Notes: a model not told the origin generated them from the sequence alone. Counted from the first letter of the stretch, positions 1 through 5,868 are shown. The stretch: DNA of 7,570 nt from JBFLYO01 sp040756745 (GCA_040756745.1 JBFLYO010000063.1:1-7570); one strand, 5' to 3'. Program-made: numbers and translations.

Positions 1-28
1 TGCTTTCCCTCTGCGTGGTGCATTCTAT

Positions 29-33
29 GGAGG
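29..33 (+). promoter_or_regulatory. Ribosome binding site of the msrB lipoprotein form
   Basis: GGAGG lies four bases before the GTG at 38. The spacing is short but usable, and it supports the long, signal-bearing start of msrB. The remaining bases of 1-37 show no gene. Confidence 0.6.
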
Positions 34-37
34 CAAA

Positions 38-574
38 GTGAAAGCGACTCTTGCTTTTGTGGTGGTTCTGCTTGCCTGTGGGTGCGGCCGGGGTCGGGCA
101 TGTGATCCGATAGTGCAGGAGCGCTCCGAACGGAGCGCCGATACCGTTCGAATCTACACAACCGAGGGAGGCTACGTGATGGAGCCGAAGATCGTCAAAA
201 CGGAAGAAGAGTGGCGCAAGCAATTGACCCCCATGCAATACCGCGTCACGCGCGAGAAAGGGACTGAGCGCGCATTTACGGGAGAGTACTGGAACACGCA
301 CGACAAGGGGACTTATCGATGCATCTGTTGCGGTACGGAACTGTTCAGCTCAGATACGAAGTTCGAGTCGGGCACCGGCTGGCCAAGCTTTACCGCTCCA
401 ATCGCAAAGGAAAACATTCGGATCGAAAGCGACCGGACGTCTGGCATGGTGCGTGAGGAGGTGCTTTGCACCCGTTGTGATGCGCACCTGGGTCATGTGT
501 TCGATGACGGGCCTGCGCCGACGGGACTCCGCTACTGCATGAACTCGGCGTCGCTGAGGTTTGAGAAGAAGTGA
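38..574 (+). CDS. msrB: Peptide-methionine (R)-S-oxide reductase MsrB with lipoprotein signal
   Basis: MsrB reduces the R-epimer of methionine sulfoxide in oxidised proteins back to methionine. The 178-residue protein shows the whole family signature: zinc cysteine pairs C95xxC98 and C144xxC147, the GTGWPSF block near residues 112-118, the HLGHVFDDGP segment, and catalytic C167 in RYCMNSASLRF. The N-terminus is a short basic start, a hydrophobic stretch and a lipobox-like LLAC with C14 as probable lipidation site, so the long form is likely an envelope lipoprotein. The GTG start at 38 is supported by GGAGG at 29-33. An in-frame ATG at 179 (codon 48), preceded by a stronger ribosome site, would give a 131-residue signal-less protein close to the usual MsrB length. 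T113 sits where many MsrBs have the resolving cysteine. A terminator follows, so the gene appears separate from the polysaccharide operon. Confidence 0.95.
   Translation: MKATLAFVVVLLACGCGRGRACDPIVQERSERSADTVRIYTTEGGYVMEPKIVKTEEEWRKQLTPMQYRVTREKGTERAFTGEYWNTHDKGTYRCICCGTELFSSDTKFESGTGWPSFTAPIAKENIRIESDRTSGMVREEVLCTRCDAHLGHVFDDGPAPTGLRYCMNSASLRFEKK
121..138. repeat. Perfect inverted repeat inside the msrB leader region
   Basis: Arms GCGCTCCG (121-128) and CGGAGCGC (131-138) are exact reverse complements separated by AA, predicting a tight GC-rich hairpin in the mRNA. It encodes the repeated tripeptide ERS-ERS in the linker between the signal peptide and the catalytic domain. It ends about 25 bases before the internal ribosome site at 164-171, so it could affect use of the second start; that role is inference. 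Confidence 0.6.
164..171 (+). promoter_or_regulatory. Possible internal ribosome binding site for a short MsrB
   Basis: GAGGGAGG lies seven bases before an in-frame ATG at 179-181. Match and spacing are better than at the upstream GTG. Translation from here would give an MsrB domain without the lipoprotein signal, beginning MEPKIVKTEEEW, which is where MsrB homology normally begins. Confidence 0.5.
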
Positions 575-580
575 AAGCCC

Positions 581-635
581 ACCCCCTTTGACCCCCTCAG
601 TCGATTTCAGATATCAGATATCTGATATCAGATAT
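581..635. repeat. Intergenic repeat: C-run direct repeats plus CAGATAT heptamers
   Basis: After msrB come two 10-base units starting ACCCCC (581-590 and 591-600). Four contiguous 7-base units follow: CAGATAT at 608, CAGATAT at 615, CTGATAT at 622 and CAGATAT at 629. The inverted third unit creates a perfect 20-bp palindrome at 610-629, centred between 619 and 620. No convincing gene lies here; reading frames crossing it on both strands encode low-complexity peptides. The heptamer resembles the CAGAAGT/CAGAAAT array at 5727-5775. Confidence 0.8.
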
Positions 636-642
636 ATGAATT

Positions 643-671
643 CGGGCCGCCCTTGGCGGCCCGTCTTGCTT
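643..671 (+). terminator. Rho-independent terminator-like hairpin after msrB
   Basis: A 9-base-pair GC-rich stem is formed by CGGGCCGCC (643-651) and GGCGGCCCG (655-663) with a three-base CTT loop. It is followed by a T-rich but interrupted tail (TCTTGCTTG). The strong stem and its position between msrB and the polysaccharide genes suggest transcription stops here. The imperfect T-tract lowers certainty. Confidence 0.65.
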
Positions 672-696
672 GTTCCCGCCGTTTCCCGTATCTTTT
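666..696 (+). promoter_or_regulatory. Weak candidate promoter for the polysaccharide operon
   Basis: TTGCTT at 666-671 and TATCTT at 689-694 are separated by 17 bases, a sigma70-like arrangement with three of six and four of six consensus matches. The second element also reads TATCTTTT, close to the Bacteroidota TAnnTTTG pattern. It lies just after the terminator hairpin, where a promoter for the gene at 742 would be needed. The match is weak and could be chance. Confidence 0.25.
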
Positions 697-741
697 CCGC
701 GATCCCCGTCACCAACACCGCCCCGGCCACGCTTGTCGCGC

Positions 742-1719
742 GTGAAGATCCTCGTTACCTCGACGTTTGTTACCCCCTTCATCACGCAAGACCTCGAATT
801 GCTCGGCAAGCATTATGACGTCGAGCACCTCGTAGGCTCAGGCCCCCGCGCACCGCTGAGCATCGCCCGGCGGGTGCATATGGTCGATATCGTGTTTGTC
901 TGGTTTGCGTCGACGTATGCCTCGGCCGCCGTGTTTGCCGCCCGGCGATTTGGAAAACGATCGCTGATTGCCATCGGCGGAGCAGACGTCGCCGCGATCC
1001 CTGAGCTCGGCTACGGCCTTTGGCTCTCCCCCTGGAAATCTCTCCTCGCGGGATATGCGCTGCGGAACGCCGACAAGGTTCTTGCGGTCGATACCTCGCT
1101 CATGCGACTCGCGGCACGACGCGCGCAATACGACGGCGATAACCTCGAATACCTTCCGACAGGATTCGACGCTCAATTCTGGACCCCCGAGGGGGAGAAA
1201 GAGCCGTTCGTGTTAACCGTCGCGGTGTGCGATACCGAGGAGCGATTGAAGGTGAAGGGGATCGACATGCTCGTTGAAACGGCGCGCCGCCGACCGGAGA
1301 TTCCTTTCCGGATTGTGGGTATTCATGACCGACTGCTTCCCAAATTGCGAGCCAGCGCCCCCCACAACCTGACCATCCAAGGACGGGTTGAGCGCTACGA
1401 ATTGCGCGAGCTCTACAGGAGGGCGAAGGTGTATTGCCAGCCCTCGGCGTTCGAGGGACTCCCCGGGGCGGTCTGCGAGGCAATGCTCTGCGGCTGTGTG
1501 CCTGTTGGCACTGATGTCGGAGGGATCGCGACTGCCATGGCCGACGTTGGCTTCGTTGTCCCGTACGGGGATCTTGGAGGGCTCGTCTATGTCATAGAAT
1601 CGGCGCTCGGCGCTTTGCCCGTGCAAGGGGAAAAGGCGCGTGCGTCGATCGCAGGTAGATTTACCATGGAGCGGAGGGAACAGGGGCTGCTTGGTGTGAT
1701 CGAGGAACTCAGCCCATGA
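742..1719 (+). CDS. GT4-type glycosyltransferase (GT-B fold)
   Basis: This 325-residue cytosolic or membrane-associated enzyme probably transfers a sugar from a nucleotide-sugar to a growing lipid-linked glycan. The N-terminal half begins VKILVTSTFVTPF, a typical first Rossmann strand, and contains GGADVAAIPELG. The C-terminal half has R168 and K172-G173 in the donor-phosphate region and the family EX7E motif at E238/E246 in SAFEGLPGAVCEAMLCGC, followed by PVGTDVGG. I chose GTG at 742 because homology starts there. The frame stays open upstream to a TTG at 670, but that adds only a proline-rich tail lying against the terminator. No clear Shine-Dalgarno precedes 742. The stop overlaps the next start as ATGA. 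The exact sugar cannot be read from sequence. Confidence 0.9.
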   Translation: MKILVTSTFVTPFITQDLELLGKHYDVEHLVGSGPRAPLSIARRVHMVDIVFVWFASTYASAAVFAARRFGKRSLIAIGGADVAAIPELGYGLWLSPWKSLLAGYALRNADKVLAVDTSLMRLAARRAQYDGDNLEYLPTGFDAQFWTPEGEKEPFVLTVAVCDTEERLKVKGIDMLVETARRRPEIPFRIVGIHDRLLPKLRASAPHNLTIQGRVERYELRELYRRAKVYCQPSAFEGLPGAVCEAMLCGCVPVGTDVGGIATAMADVGFVVPYGDLGGLVYVIESALGALPVQGEKARASIAGRFTMERREQGLLGVIEELSP

Positions 1720-3152
1720 AAGCGCCGCTCAAGAATATGATCGCAGTTCTTGCCGGGGACGTTGGAAGTCGTGCGATTTCGTTCCTCGTCACCGTCTATC
1801 TGGCCCGCATACTTGCCCCTTCAGCGTTCGGTTTGATCAACATCGGTTTGGGTGTGCTGGGATACCTTACGCTCCTGAACAGCCCCGGCATTCAGGTCCT
1901 TGAAGCCCGGAACGCGGCGGCAACGCCGGGTGGAATGATGCCCCGAGTGGGTGCCATTCTGTCGATGCGCCTCTTCCTGGTGCCCCTGCTTCTGATCATG
2001 ACGGCCGCGGTTCTGGCACTGACAGGCACGCCCGCCGAAACCCGGAATGTGGTGTTGATCTACGCCGTTTCGCTCATCCCCATGGCGATGTCGTTAGATT
2101 GGCTCTTTCAGGGGAAGGAAGATTTCCGGCTGATCACCGTTTCCCGGCTTCTGAATGCGTTGCTCTATGCAATTGTGGCGGTCCTGCTGGTTCGATCGGC
2201 GGCGGATGTCCGGCTGACCGGCGTGGCGTTCCTCGTGGGAAACTGGGCGGCCGTCGCCTACATGGGGGTGAAGTATCGCTCGCGGTTCGGCGTTCCACCG
2301 TTGCGATGGGATCCCGCGGCATGGGGCGGGATTATGCGAGAAAATATCCCGGTGGGTGCAGCGATGTTTCTCACGCAAAGCGTGACAAACTTGCCTCCCA
2401 TCGCGATCGCCATGATCATGTCCAATGCGGACGTCGGCATTTACAGCGCCGCGATGAAACTGGTCTTCGTCGTCCTGATCATGGACAGAACGCTGAACGC
2501 GCTGTTCCTCCCGATCGCAACACGCTATGCCACGTGGAAGCCCGGCGAGTACCCGGTGCTGCTCTCAGTAATGCTCAAGACGATGGTCGTGATACTCTTC
2601 CCGCTCACGATTGCAGCGATCATGCTTGCGGAACCGGCGGTCGGCCTTGTGTTCGGTTCCGGCTATGAGGAAGCTGTGCCGCTCTTCCGGATGCTCATGG
2701 CATACGTGGTCGTCACGATGCTAAACTCGTTGTTCGTTTGCACGCTGATGGCCTTTGCCAGGACGACGGACTACGCTATCGTTGTGGGGGGCGGCGCGCT
2801 CCTGATCTGCGTCGGAGTCTTCGCTTTCACCTGGCTCCTTGGCACCCCTGGCGCTGCGATCGGGATTGCGGTGGGTGAAACGGTTATATTGCTTTTTTTG
2901 ATCCGGAAGTCGATGGTGGTCACGGATATCCCATCGTGGACCACGTTGCTGAAGCCTGTTGTCGCGACGGCAGTCATGGCATTGACCGGTTGGGCGTTGA
3001 TGAATCAAACCCGGTTCATCGGTTGGGGGTTGATTTATCAAACCCCGATAATCGCCCTCTGCATCTCTGCTGTTATTTATATCCTGGCCCTCACCCTTAT
3101 GGGCGGGATCCCCAGGGAAGAATTCCGTTACCTGAAGGAACGCCTCGCATGA
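1716..3152 (+). CDS. Wzx-type oligosaccharide flippase (MOP superfamily)
   Basis: This 478-residue inner-membrane protein has about 12-14 hydrophobic segments across its length. It probably moves an undecaprenyl-linked oligosaccharide from the cytoplasmic to the periplasmic face. The N-terminal block with YLARILAPSAFGLINIG and the D128-W129-L130-F131-Q132-G133 motif are typical of Wzx/polysaccharide-export transporters. The ATG at 1716 overlaps the preceding stop (ATGA), with GAGGA at 1702-1706 nine bases upstream. Near the C-terminus, residues 425-435 and 436-446 form an 11-residue tandem repeat (GWALMNQTRFI, then GWGLIYQTPII) from a 33-bp DNA duplication, placed in the loop between the last two predicted helices. 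Gene context with two glycosyltransferases agrees with a flippase. Whether it serves O-antigen or exopolysaccharide is not decidable here. Confidence 0.92.
   Translation: MKAPLKNMIAVLAGDVGSRAISFLVTVYLARILAPSAFGLINIGLGVLGYLTLLNSPGIQVLEARNAAATPGGMMPRVGAILSMRLFLVPLLLIMTAAVLALTGTPAETRNVVLIYAVSLIPMAMSLDWLFQGKEDFRLITVSRLLNALLYAIVAVLLVRSAADVRLTGVAFLVGNWAAVAYMGVKYRSRFGVPPLRWDPAAWGGIMRENIPVGAAMFLTQSVTNLPPIAIAMIMSNADVGIYSAAMKLVFVVLIMDRTLNALFLPIATRYATWKPGEYPVLLSVMLKTMVVILFPLTIAAIMLAEPAVGLVFGSGYEEAVPLFRMLMAYVVVTMLNSLFVCTLMAFARTTDYAIVVGGGALLICVGVFAFTWLLGTPGAAIGIAVGETVILLFLIRKSMVVTDIPSWTTLLKPVVATAVMALTGWALMNQTRFIGWGLIYQTPIIALCISAVIYILALTLMGGIPREEFRYLKERLA
2987..3046. repeat. Tandem duplication carrying a TCAAACCC palindrome, inside the flippase gene
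   Basis: Two copies of a 26-base segment, at 2987-3012 and 3020-3045, match at 23 positions and are 33 bases apart, so the duplication keeps the reading frame. The second copy contains an inverted repeat: GGGGGTTGA (3025-3033) and TCAAACCCC (3038-3046), one mismatch, loop TTTA. A near-identical palindrome is found at 5112-5133 in the second glycosyltransferase gene. Confidence 0.75.
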
Positions 3153-4702
3153 ATCTCCGGGTTGGGATGATAGGTTTCTCGCTCGGTTGGGAGGAATTGC
3201 TGCGACAGGAGGGAGTTCCCTATGGCGCTGTTCCGATCGGAGAAGGAGGACCGTCTGAATTCAGCGTCATCATTGCGGCGCGTGTGTTGACTCCGCATGA
3301 AATCGCGTACCTAAAAGAATTCCTCCGCTCCGGCGGTGCGGTGTTAGGATATGCGGGGTTCATAACAGGGCTTGTAGAGTCAACTCCAGATCCGGTCCGG
3401 CTCCGATACCTCTGCCAGGACGAGAGCAGCCTGATGGGCGGCATCTCCCTCATGGATATTGAGACCGAGGGCGTCTTACCGCGCGAGGCAAATTGTCTGC
3501 GGACGCAGGAGAATGTCTTCTGTGTCTTCTTCGGCGAGGTGCACGGAGGGTGGGGGGTGGTGTTGCCGTTTGATCCCGCCAATGCCATCGAGGATTTCAG
3601 GGCGGCGGAGCGCTATTTCTATGCCCGTCCGGAACGGCTTCCCTCTGAACGGGTGTCGAGGGTGGGAAAAGGTGAGGTGCAGCATCTCATTCACGCTGCG
3701 CTCGAGAATCTTCATCATGTGCGAGGGCTGCCGTACGCACGGCTCGCGCAATTCCCGGCAGGATGGAGGGGGGTCTTTGCGCTAAGGGTCGACACGGATG
3801 GCTGTGATGAGGTTGAGGTTAAGGAACTCAGCTCAATAGCGGAGGATTCCGGGCTTCGGTTTTCGTGGTTTGTGGATGTGCGCAGTCATGAGTCATGGCT
3901 GTCGAGATTTACGGAGTTGCGGGGGCATGAGGTGGGATTGCACTGCTACGAGCACAGAATATTCCTGGATGGACCCAGGGATGCGGAGAATGTCAGGCAC
4001 GGCAGAGAACTGCTGGAAAAGTCGGGGGTTTCCGTTTTGTCGTACGCCGCACCGTTCGGATTCTGGAGTCCAGATCTCGGCAGGATAATTGACGAGCAGG
4101 GCTTCAGCTATTCGTCTGAGTTCAGCTGGGCGTTCGACACGGTTCCTCAGCGACCGGTGATCGGGGCGATGAGGTTCAAAACGCTTCAGGTGCCGGTGCA
4201 TCCGGTATCGATTGGGAATCTGCGTAGGGCCGGGTTCACTTCCGCACAAATGTCGGCGTACTATTCGGACACGGCTGAGCGGAAGATACAACGAGGGGAG
4301 CCTCTCTTTTTCTACCATCATCCAGGTCATCGGGAGTGGGATGTGGTGCGTGAATTATGCCGGTTGTCAAAGGGGAACGGCATCCTTCCCCTGACACTTG
4401 GCGAATACGCCCAATGGTGGCAAAGACGGGAACTGATCAAACCTGTAATTCAGATCGACGGCGCGACGATTGCGGGCTCGGACGCCGGCGGGACGAGTCC
4501 TGTGGATATCCGTTTTGACGTCACTCTGGCCCGAGGGAAGTCGGCGCTTCTCCCCTGCGGCGCCCATGAACAACTGGACCGTCTGTCCTGGTCCACCGCT
4601 CCGGCCTTTCGTCCCCCTTCAGACATCAAGAGGATCCGCGAATTCGATCTCCGCGGTGAGATCGGCCGGCAGTTCACCCGTCTGCAACGGAGGTTTTTAT
4701 GA
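3149..4702 (+). CDS. Polysaccharide deacetylase-like (NodB/CE4-fold) protein
   Basis: This 517-residue protein has three parts. Residues 1 to about 75 look like an alpha/beta, glutamine-amidotransferase-like domain (EIAYLKEFLRSGGAVLGYAG). The middle, roughly 200-425, resembles a NodB/CE4 deacetylase. A C-terminal tail of about 90 residues has no recognised motif. CE4 landmarks are D215 and D217 in RVDTDG (family TFDDG), metal-binding H265 and H269 in HCYEH, P302-F303-G304 in SYAAPFG, and YHHPGH at 389-394. The usual arginine of the third motif is replaced by A300. No signal peptide is seen, so it probably acts in the cytosol on a glycan precursor. The ATG at 3149 overlaps the flippase stop (ATGA), with GAAGGA at 3134-3139. 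The open frame extends 71 codons upstream inside the flippase gene, which is not coding. Activity and substrate are uncertain. Confidence 0.8.
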   Translation: MNLRVGMIGFSLGWEELLRQEGVPYGAVPIGEGGPSEFSVIIAARVLTPHEIAYLKEFLRSGGAVLGYAGFITGLVESTPDPVRLRYLCQDESSLMGGISLMDIETEGVLPREANCLRTQENVFCVFFGEVHGGWGVVLPFDPANAIEDFRAAERYFYARPERLPSERVSRVGKGEVQHLIHAALENLHHVRGLPYARLAQFPAGWRGVFALRVDTDGCDEVEVKELSSIAEDSGLRFSWFVDVRSHESWLSRFTELRGHEVGLHCYEHRIFLDGPRDAENVRHGRELLEKSGVSVLSYAAPFGFWSPDLGRIIDEQGFSYSSEFSWAFDTVPQRPVIGAMRFKTLQVPVHPVSIGNLRRAGFTSAQMSAYYSDTAERKIQRGEPLFFYHHPGHREWDVVRELCRLSKGNGILPLTLGEYAQWWQRRELIKPVIQIDGATIAGSDAGGTSPVDIRFDVTLARGKSALLPCGAHEQLDRLSWSTAPAFRPPSDIKRIREFDLRGEIGRQFTRLQRRFL

Positions 4703-5739
4703 AAGTGATTCTCGCAGGATACCAGGCGGTCTCGATCCTGCATGGGGGACCGAGCACGCAGATCAAGCAGACGGCGAGACATTTACCCCGTTATGGTGTA
4801 GGGGTCGAGTTCTTCGACCCCTGGAAGACCCTGCGCAAGGGTGATTGCGACATCGTCCACATCTTTGCGGCAAACATCGGGACATATCACCTGGCGAGGG
4901 AGATCCATGCGCTGGGGATTCCGCTCGTCGTCTCGCCGATTATTTACAGTCGGCACACGCCGCAATTCGTCAGGCGGGCTCTCAAAATATCCCGATTCAT
5001 CCAGCGTTACGCCCGGGGGGTCTGGTCCGATTATAGCATCGCGGCGGATATCTGCGGATGGGCGGATCGCGTATTGCCGAATACGAACGCCGAGGCGGAA
5101 TTAATCGTGTCGGGGTTTGATTTGTCAAACCCCAAAATCACGGTCATTCCCAATGGCGTCGATGAACGATTCTATACGGCCGATCCCACGTCATTCGTTC
5201 AGAAATACGGGGTGAAGGATTTCATCCTCAATGTCGGTCACACGGGTCACGAGCGCAAGAACGTTCTCTCATTAATAAGGGCTCTCGCGGGGATCGGCCG
5301 CCCGGCCGTGATCATCGGAAGATTCATAGCTGGTTCATACGGTGACGCATGTCGTGCCGAAGCGGCGAAGAACAAGAAAATCCTGTTGATCGATGGTTTG
5401 GACAATGCATCAGAGATGCTCGCCTCGGCGTATGCAGCGTGTGATACATTTGTATTGCCCTCGCAGTTCGAGACTCCGGGCATCGCAGCTCTCGAAGCCG
5501 GCCTTGCGGGTGCGAAGGTCGTGATCACCCCGCACGGCGGCACTCGCGAGTATTTCGGGGAGCATGCGTGGTACGTCGAGCCGGGCTCGGTTGCGTCAAT
5601 TAGAGATGGTATCCTCGCTGCATTGAAGGCGGAGAAGACGCATGCGCTCAGGGAGCATATCAGGAAGAGCTACATGTGGCAGAAGGTGGCGGAGGCGACG
5701 GCGGCGTGTTACAAGCTGGTAGCTGGGAGAAGTCAGTAA
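4699..5739 (+). CDS. GT4-type glycosyltransferase (GT-B fold)
   Basis: This 346-residue enzyme is probably a retaining glycosyltransferase adding a sugar to the glycan exported by the neighbouring flippase. It has the glycine-rich acceptor loop H15-G16-G17-P18 near the N-terminus, the interdomain ITVIPNGVDERFY segment, the C-terminal-domain start FILNVGHTGHERKN with R186/K187 in the donor-phosphate region, and EX7E at E258/E266 in FETPGIAALEAGLAG, followed by TPHGGTREYF. The ATG at 4699 overlaps the preceding stop (ATGA) and has GGAGG at 4689-4693, five bases upstream. Two oddities: a perfect palindrome (5112-5133) encodes SGFDLSNP just before the interdomain motif, and the last codons plus the TAA lie within a downstream heptamer repeat. 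The donor and acceptor sugars are unknown. Confidence 0.92.
   Translation: MKVILAGYQAVSILHGGPSTQIKQTARHLPRYGVGVEFFDPWKTLRKGDCDIVHIFAANIGTYHLAREIHALGIPLVVSPIIYSRHTPQFVRRALKISRFIQRYARGVWSDYSIAADICGWADRVLPNTNAEAELIVSGFDLSNPKITVIPNGVDERFYTADPTSFVQKYGVKDFILNVGHTGHERKNVLSLIRALAGIGRPAVIIGRFIAGSYGDACRAEAAKNKKILLIDGLDNASEMLASAYAACDTFVLPSQFETPGIAALEAGLAGAKVVITPHGGTREYFGEHAWYVEPGSVASIRDGILAALKAEKTHALREHIRKSYMWQKVAEATAACYKLVAGRSQ
5112..5133. repeat. Perfect palindromic repeat inside the glycosyltransferase gene
   Basis: GGGGTTTGA (5112-5120) and TCAAACCCC (5125-5133) are exact complements with loop TTTG. It shares arms with the element at 3025-3046 in the flippase, but the first base falls at codon position 3 here and codon position 2 there, so the likeness is at DNA rather than protein level. 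Confidence 0.8.
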
Positions 5740-5775
5740 TCAGAAGTCAGAAATCAGAAGTCAGAAATCAGAAGT
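5727..5775. repeat. Heptamer tandem array (CAGAAGT/CAGAAAT)
   Basis: Seven contiguous 7-base units: GAGAAGT, CAGTAAT, CAGAAGT, CAGAAAT, CAGAAGT, CAGAAAT, CAGAAGT. The array begins inside the glycosyltransferase gene and supplies its final residues and TAA stop. Alternation of two unit types makes a 14-base higher-order period. No gene is encoded in it. Confidence 0.9.
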
Positions 5776-5780
5776 CAGGG

Positions 5781-5868
5781 GGGGACAAGGGGACATGGGG
5801 TGTGGAAGACAAGGGGACCGGGAGGCAAGGGGACTCGGGGAATAGGGGAGCGGGGGACTTGGGGAAAT
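5781..5868. repeat. Octamer tandem array (GGGGACNN), G-quadruplex-prone
   Basis: Eleven 8-base units run in perfect register from 5781 to 5868. Nine begin GGGG; the fourth (GAAGACAA) and sixth (GGAGGCAA) are degenerate but keep phase. From 5829 to 5864 five runs of four or five G are separated by loops of three or four bases, a strong G-quadruplex pattern on the + strand. With the heptamer array it fills nearly all of the gap between the genes ending at 5739 and starting at 5879. Confidence 0.88.

Noticed and set aside
670..741. Upstream TTG extension of the first glycosyltransferase
   Set aside because: It adds 24 proline-rich residues outside the homologous region and starts next to the terminator stem.
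561..818. Open frames on both strands across the gap after msrB (561-818 + and 597-809 -)
   Set aside because: They cross the repeat and terminator hairpin, encode low-complexity peptides, and overlap the glycosyltransferase start.
1184..1195. CCCCC-GA-GGGGG inverted repeat in the first glycosyltransferase
   Set aside because: Five-base arms inside coding sequence are expected by chance at this GC content.
1832..1841. TTGATCAA palindrome resembling the intragenic TCAAACCC element
   Set aside because: Only eight bases, lacks the G and C arms, and encodes the conserved FGLI segment of the flippase family.
2099..2668. 189-codon open frame overlapping the flippase gene
   Set aside because: Out-of-frame shadow with Arg/Gly/His-rich composition and no motif; the flippase frame is clearly the coding one.
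2936..3148. Upstream 71-codon extension of the deacetylase-like gene
   Set aside because: It lies within the flippase coding region in another frame; the ATG at 3149 has a ribosome site and an ATGA junction.
3893..4330. Minus-strand 145-codon open frame
   Set aside because: Antisense shadow of the deacetylase-like gene with no recognisable domain.
5727..5868. Possible CRISPR array
   Set aside because: Units are 7-8 bases, contiguous, with no unique spacers and no cas genes nearby.
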